From Symsagittifera roscoffensis (lineage: Eukaryota > Xenacoelomorpha > Acoela > Convolutidae), in assembly GCF_963678635.1 (NCBI RefSeq), contig NC_087065.1, positions 59,856,754-59,920,753 of the forward strand: a DNA stretch of 64,000 bases, given 5' to 3'. Shown here piece after piece: positions 59,720 through 64,000 of this stretch. Position 1 is the stretch's first letter; each line of letters begins with the position of its first letter. Position numbers and translations under genes: made by a program. Below the pieces are notes generated by a model. It worked only from the letters and a program-made list of their open reading frames with translations. It made no database searches and was not told the origin of the DNA.

Positions 59720-62700
59720 TGTTTATCGGACGTTTCGTAAATATCCTAAGTTGTAGTTGAGTGTCGAGGGGGAGGGGGTTTGACAAGCTATAATTGGGAA
59801 TCAGGCGAGTTCGCTTCTTGAAATTTTTTGACCAAAGACAAACTTGCATTTCAAGCCCAACATCTGGTTCTACTAAAAACAGTAAGAAAAATGTACGCAA
59901 CCTACGGTGTGTGACATAACGAAAAGTTATTTTGAAGCTCACTGAAAACCATTTTCTGAATTCATCTTTTGAATTTGAATTCTGAAAAGTTTTTTCTTTA
60001 AATAGAAACCACTGAAAAACCAGTTCTGAACTAAATTAGAAACCTAACGCACACGTAAGATAGTTTGTGCGACCTCTGCCGCTTTCATTGGGCGTTCATA
60101 TGTGTATGATAAGCTCCTCATTTGGTCTAGTGTTTGGCTTATGACATTTCATGACACGGGCACATTGCTACTCTGTTCATTTCTGTGCTCCCAATTTAAT
60201 TGATCGGTGGTAGATTTGAGGCGAGGTGAGGTTCACTTAGTCTTCGCTATTTGATCTATCAATGCTTAGCTTCCACTTCAGCGTACTATAGTACTAAGTG
60301 GTGTTCTGAATGTGTCTGATAATCGTGCATTGTGGGTAGGGGACCTAGACGACCCTGATGCGTGACAGCACAATTCATTGCTCCTCCATCCCTCTTTTTA
60401 ATGACTGATTCCATTTCAATGCTATCTTTACAACCGGTCTGACATTTTATCTCATAGCATTCTTCATGCTTCTAAATTTTGCGAATGTAATAAAGGTAAA
60501 AACTAGATGGTCGCGAACATTTTTTCTAAACGAGGAGAGTGGATAGTCATTATAGTCTGTGTTGGATTGGAATTGACTCTATATTGAAAACATGCTGGAA
60601 CCATTATTCATGGTCATTTTAATCGTTTTATCTTGACCAGGTACTGATTTTTCTGTAGGTTATCAGTAATAGGTCAATTCAATGCATTTCAATTTCTAAA
60701 CGTATATTTTTGGTTTCACAATGACTATTTTTGATTGAGGCCTTCAATTTGTTTTTAGCTCCTACGTCTTTCTAGCCATAAGTCTATTTTGATATGCTTG
60801 ATCGAATCCAAGACTAGGTTGAGTTATTTTGATTAGTTGCATGCCCAAGAGCCATTGTTGATGTTTTCAAAATGACCGCTTTGAAAGCCAGATAAATCGA
60901 AATTAGACCGATTTATTTTAGATATGAACAGTCCTAGGGGACGTCATTTTGTGGTTACAGACCATGCAATTTGTTCAGCCAACCTCAACTTATTACGATT
61001 TGAAACGGAACTGTGATTTTGATGAATACCGTTTATAGTCCCAAAACTCGCTGTCTTGTTGAAACTTAATACCTAACTGTTAATGCAAGGCTGTTGGCTT
61101 TCAATATTTGAAGAACAAAATTCATATTGCAGGTGTTGCAATCTTAGGTAGATTTACAATACCTTGAAATATGCCGGTATTGAGCTGTTTTTGCGTTAGC
61201 TGAATGTTTTTGTTTTTGGTTTGCGAGCTGCAGAGTTTGAAGGTTGTTCAAATTATTCATACGTCACAATTTAACTGTTGACATAGAGAGTGGTCACTGG
61301 AAACTAGGGTCGTTAAAAGTTTCAGTGTTTAAAGTTTCAGATTGGATTACTGTCGTAGTTAATCCGGTGACGGATAGTTGAAACTCTGCAAAATCATGAT
61401 TGGAGAATTTTTTGTTATTTTTGCCAGCTGTTTTTGTAGCCTATAAAGCTTGAGCATCGTCCAGTTTGAGGAATCGATATTAATCTGATTGTTTGAACCT
61501 GTTATAAAAAAAATTGTTTGGGTAGTACGTCGAAATTTTGGTTAGGTTTTGCTCTGACTACTAATATTATGAGAGAATCTGTTCTTAAATATTTCGATTT
61601 TTTTTTGTTTAAAAAACTATCTAATTTCTTTAATGGGCAGCAGCAGACATTTAATAACTTTTAAAAAACAATTAAATTTTGAAATTAGTTTTTCGCCCAT
61701 TATATCATTATATACTTAGGAAAATGCTCAAAAATAAGGAAAAATATTGTTTATAAAATTAACCGATTTAGCCTGATTCACCTAAAATGCCTGAAAAAGC
61801 TTGCCTTATGACCTTATGAAAGCCAAATTATGCAAGAACTTTTAAAAATTTTTAAGAATCAAAACTGGCGTTTTCGTGCCAACCTCAGACGTTTCTTTAA
61901 TTCAAAATCACAACGAGTTTCAATAGTAGGAAGGTTACAAATGTACAGATAACTGAGTGAAGTATGATCAAATGGACTTCAAAAGCCTTTATCTCATAAA
62001 AGTTTGTCTGGATACTTTTACTCAAAGCGGAATAAAGTTGACTCAAGACTTCGTGGATCAAGTTAATATCCTCTCCCCTTAATAGACCAAGTTAAGATCC
62101 TCCACCCCAGCTCTGAATTAAATTAAATTTGTTAAGCGCTGCATGTAAAATGTTTTTAGGGGGGAGGATGTTAACTTGGTCCGACTTCATTTATTTAAAT
62201 GACGCGCATGAGATATGAATCGGCCGAGGAAAAAAATCAGTTACTGAATAGTCATGCAACATAAAAGTAATATTATGCACAAACATGGCGTGATTTTTGA
62301 CCGACTTAAATACGCCCATTTTCGTCTCGTCTACACCAGCTGGTTTCTACACATCTTTTGCCTTTATGGAAATCGAGAAAAATCTTCCTAATTATTATCT
62401 CAGTTTTTATATACATTTCAACTTGTGAAACGTCGACTGTGCTTAACTGTGACGCCTTACTTGTATCAAAAGTATGTAGGCGGATAAATTGCCGCGGATA
62501 AATAATTCGCGTATTGAAACTATCAAAGTGAATTGGTCTAAATTAAAAAAAAAACGCCACAGACATTTATATTGGTCTGAATTAAAAAACAACAACCAAC
62601 ACAGGCATTTATATTCCTCGCTTTCTTCGACAATAAAAGTTATGCTCATCTAAAAAAAAGTTATATCATCTAAGTCAAATCAGCAAACTTTAAAATTGTA

Positions 62701-63110
62701 AACCGCGTAGTTCTACAAAATTGAAAGCAAATGAAACCAAAAAAAGCACAGCATTTTGACTCCACACTCGATTCATTTGGCAGCGATCTGGAGTCCAAAT
62801 GATTTTTTGTGGAATTCTGCTGCAATTACGAGCCTGCAATTAAATGTATTTTAAAAAAAGAAACCATGTATTTGTACATTTAGGAGCCGAGCGAGCCCAC
62901 TTTTGTGCTCTGCTATAAAACCGAGCTTGGCATCATAATGAGCTGGGTCTGCTTTGATTTATTCTTTTTATGAATCCGTAACCAAAATGATATTCTGGTC
63001 TGAAAATGTAGTAAATCTGATTAAGCCGTAAATCCGTAAGCGAGGCACATGCAAATCGGAGACAATATGGAACCAAACATAGTGAGTCGCGTGTTGAATA
63101 ATGCAGTGGT
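59720..63110. other. Unassigned, probably Piezo intron
   Basis: No exon, array or foldback that I can support. Several short frames on both strands look random. Confidence 0.4.
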
Positions 63111-63121
63111 TTAAAATGCGA

Positions 63122-63625
63122 ACAAGACTGCTCGTATCAGGGCGAAACCCTGAATGTTCCGACTGCCTTTTAAGGTCTATGAAGCAGAAATAAGATGAAA
63201 AAATTAAATATAAAAAAAGAAAAAAAATTGAAAAAAAAAGTTTGGGCACACGCCATATAAAGTACAAAGTGATAAATTTAGCTTCTAGTAACAGATCAAT
63301 AAGCTTCTTTCAACCAATTTGGAACGATTTCTAAGACGGATTAAATCTATGCTTACGCGTTAATAGCGCGAAATATATCGCGCGTTAATTGTCCCAAATT
63401 GGCCAAAATGCTAATCTTTAAACCCCCATAACTTTACAAAAATGGATCACAGGTGAAATATCTTTTCAAATTTAAGCTCAGGGCAACAATACCTTTTGAA
63501 TGATATAAAAAAATTCTGTCAAAAGTGGCTAGTTAAAAAGTCGATATTTGTCTGAAGAAAAAAAAGCCCACCCCGAGCACGAATATTCCGTTACTTTCGT
63601 ATCAAAAGTCGGAACAATAACACTT
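63122..63625 (+). mobile_element. Two-hairpin dispersed element, full copy of about 505 bp
   Basis: Starts ACAAGACTGCTCGTATCAGG with hairpin TCAGGGC, loop GAA, ACCCTGA (one mismatch). It contains the inner hairpin TTAATAGCGCGAAATATATC, GCGCGTTAA at about 63,360, and ends CGTATCAAAAGTCGGAACAA. It closely matches the copies at 54,858 and, inverted, 48,150 along its length. Confidence 0.78.
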
Positions 63626-63629
63626 GGTT

Positions 63630-64000
63630 TAATTGATGAGTCGTCATGGTAGTTCAAGAGGATATGATTTGAAACTGCTCCAAATGTTTTTTTTGCTAAC
63701 TTTTAGATCTACTTTTTTAAAATTGAGCCAAAAACTAATTCAGAAGTTGATCTACCATCTAGTGTGCAAATGTCACGGAAGTTTCCTCCGATTGTGAACA
63801 AACCCGTCAAAAAGTTACATCATATGATTGAAGTTGGCATGAATATCTTAACTGTTACATAATTATTACGTGACTAATATAAAACAATTACATTTTATCG
63901 GCTGGTTAAAATGATAGCTCGTTTATACTTCGGCTGGTGTATATGACACCGTTGCATCCACTGTTACATAAGTTGGAGCATGTTTCCTGTTAAAAGGAAT
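63630..64000. other. Unassigned end of window
   Basis: AT-rich sequence with no supported feature. Confidence 0.4.

Overview
The window looks like a repeat-rich, AT-rich animal (metazoan) chromosome segment. Two recognisable genes support this: a single-exon gene for mitochondrial ribosomal protein uL4m (MRPL4), and two exons of a Piezo mechanosensitive channel gene separated by an intron of about 10.2 kb with GT..AG borders. There is no sign of bacterial gene density, operons or ribosome binding sites. I cannot name the species; an invertebrate is likely.

Layout. 1-14,420: a long satellite array. Its first 8.4 kb mixes units of about 420, 345 and 224 bp. From about 8.4 to 13.3 kb a dimeric higher-order unit of about 836 bp repeats about six times almost unchanged. 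Near 13.72 kb the array flips orientation and then decays. 14.4-29 kb: foldback elements, two arrays of about 165-bp units that each end in the same hairpin, other dispersed repeats, and a few coding-looking islands (17,338-17,725 and a well-bordered exon at 18,436-18,582) that I cannot identify. 29,252-30,244: MRPL4 on the + strand. 30.6-42.6 kb: a hAT-type MITE with an 8-bp target duplication, an AAT/ATC microsatellite, a 76-bp minisatellite, tRNA-like elements and a dead non-LTR retrotransposon. 42,722-42,817 and 53,044-53,163: Piezo N-terminal exons, with repeats filling the intron. 53.2-64 kb: presumably the next Piezo intron, carrying a nested hAT MITE inside a TIR element and several copies of a hairpin-ended family.

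Most of the sequence is mobile or satellite DNA. A recurring theme is that several unrelated-looking families carry a short near-perfect hairpin with a three-base loop at or near one end. This resembles Helitron-type termini but is not proven. The two genes share no pathway. MRPL4 acts in the mitochondrial ribosome and Piezo in the plasma membrane. Most short ORFs here, including all those in the satellite, look like chance reading frames.
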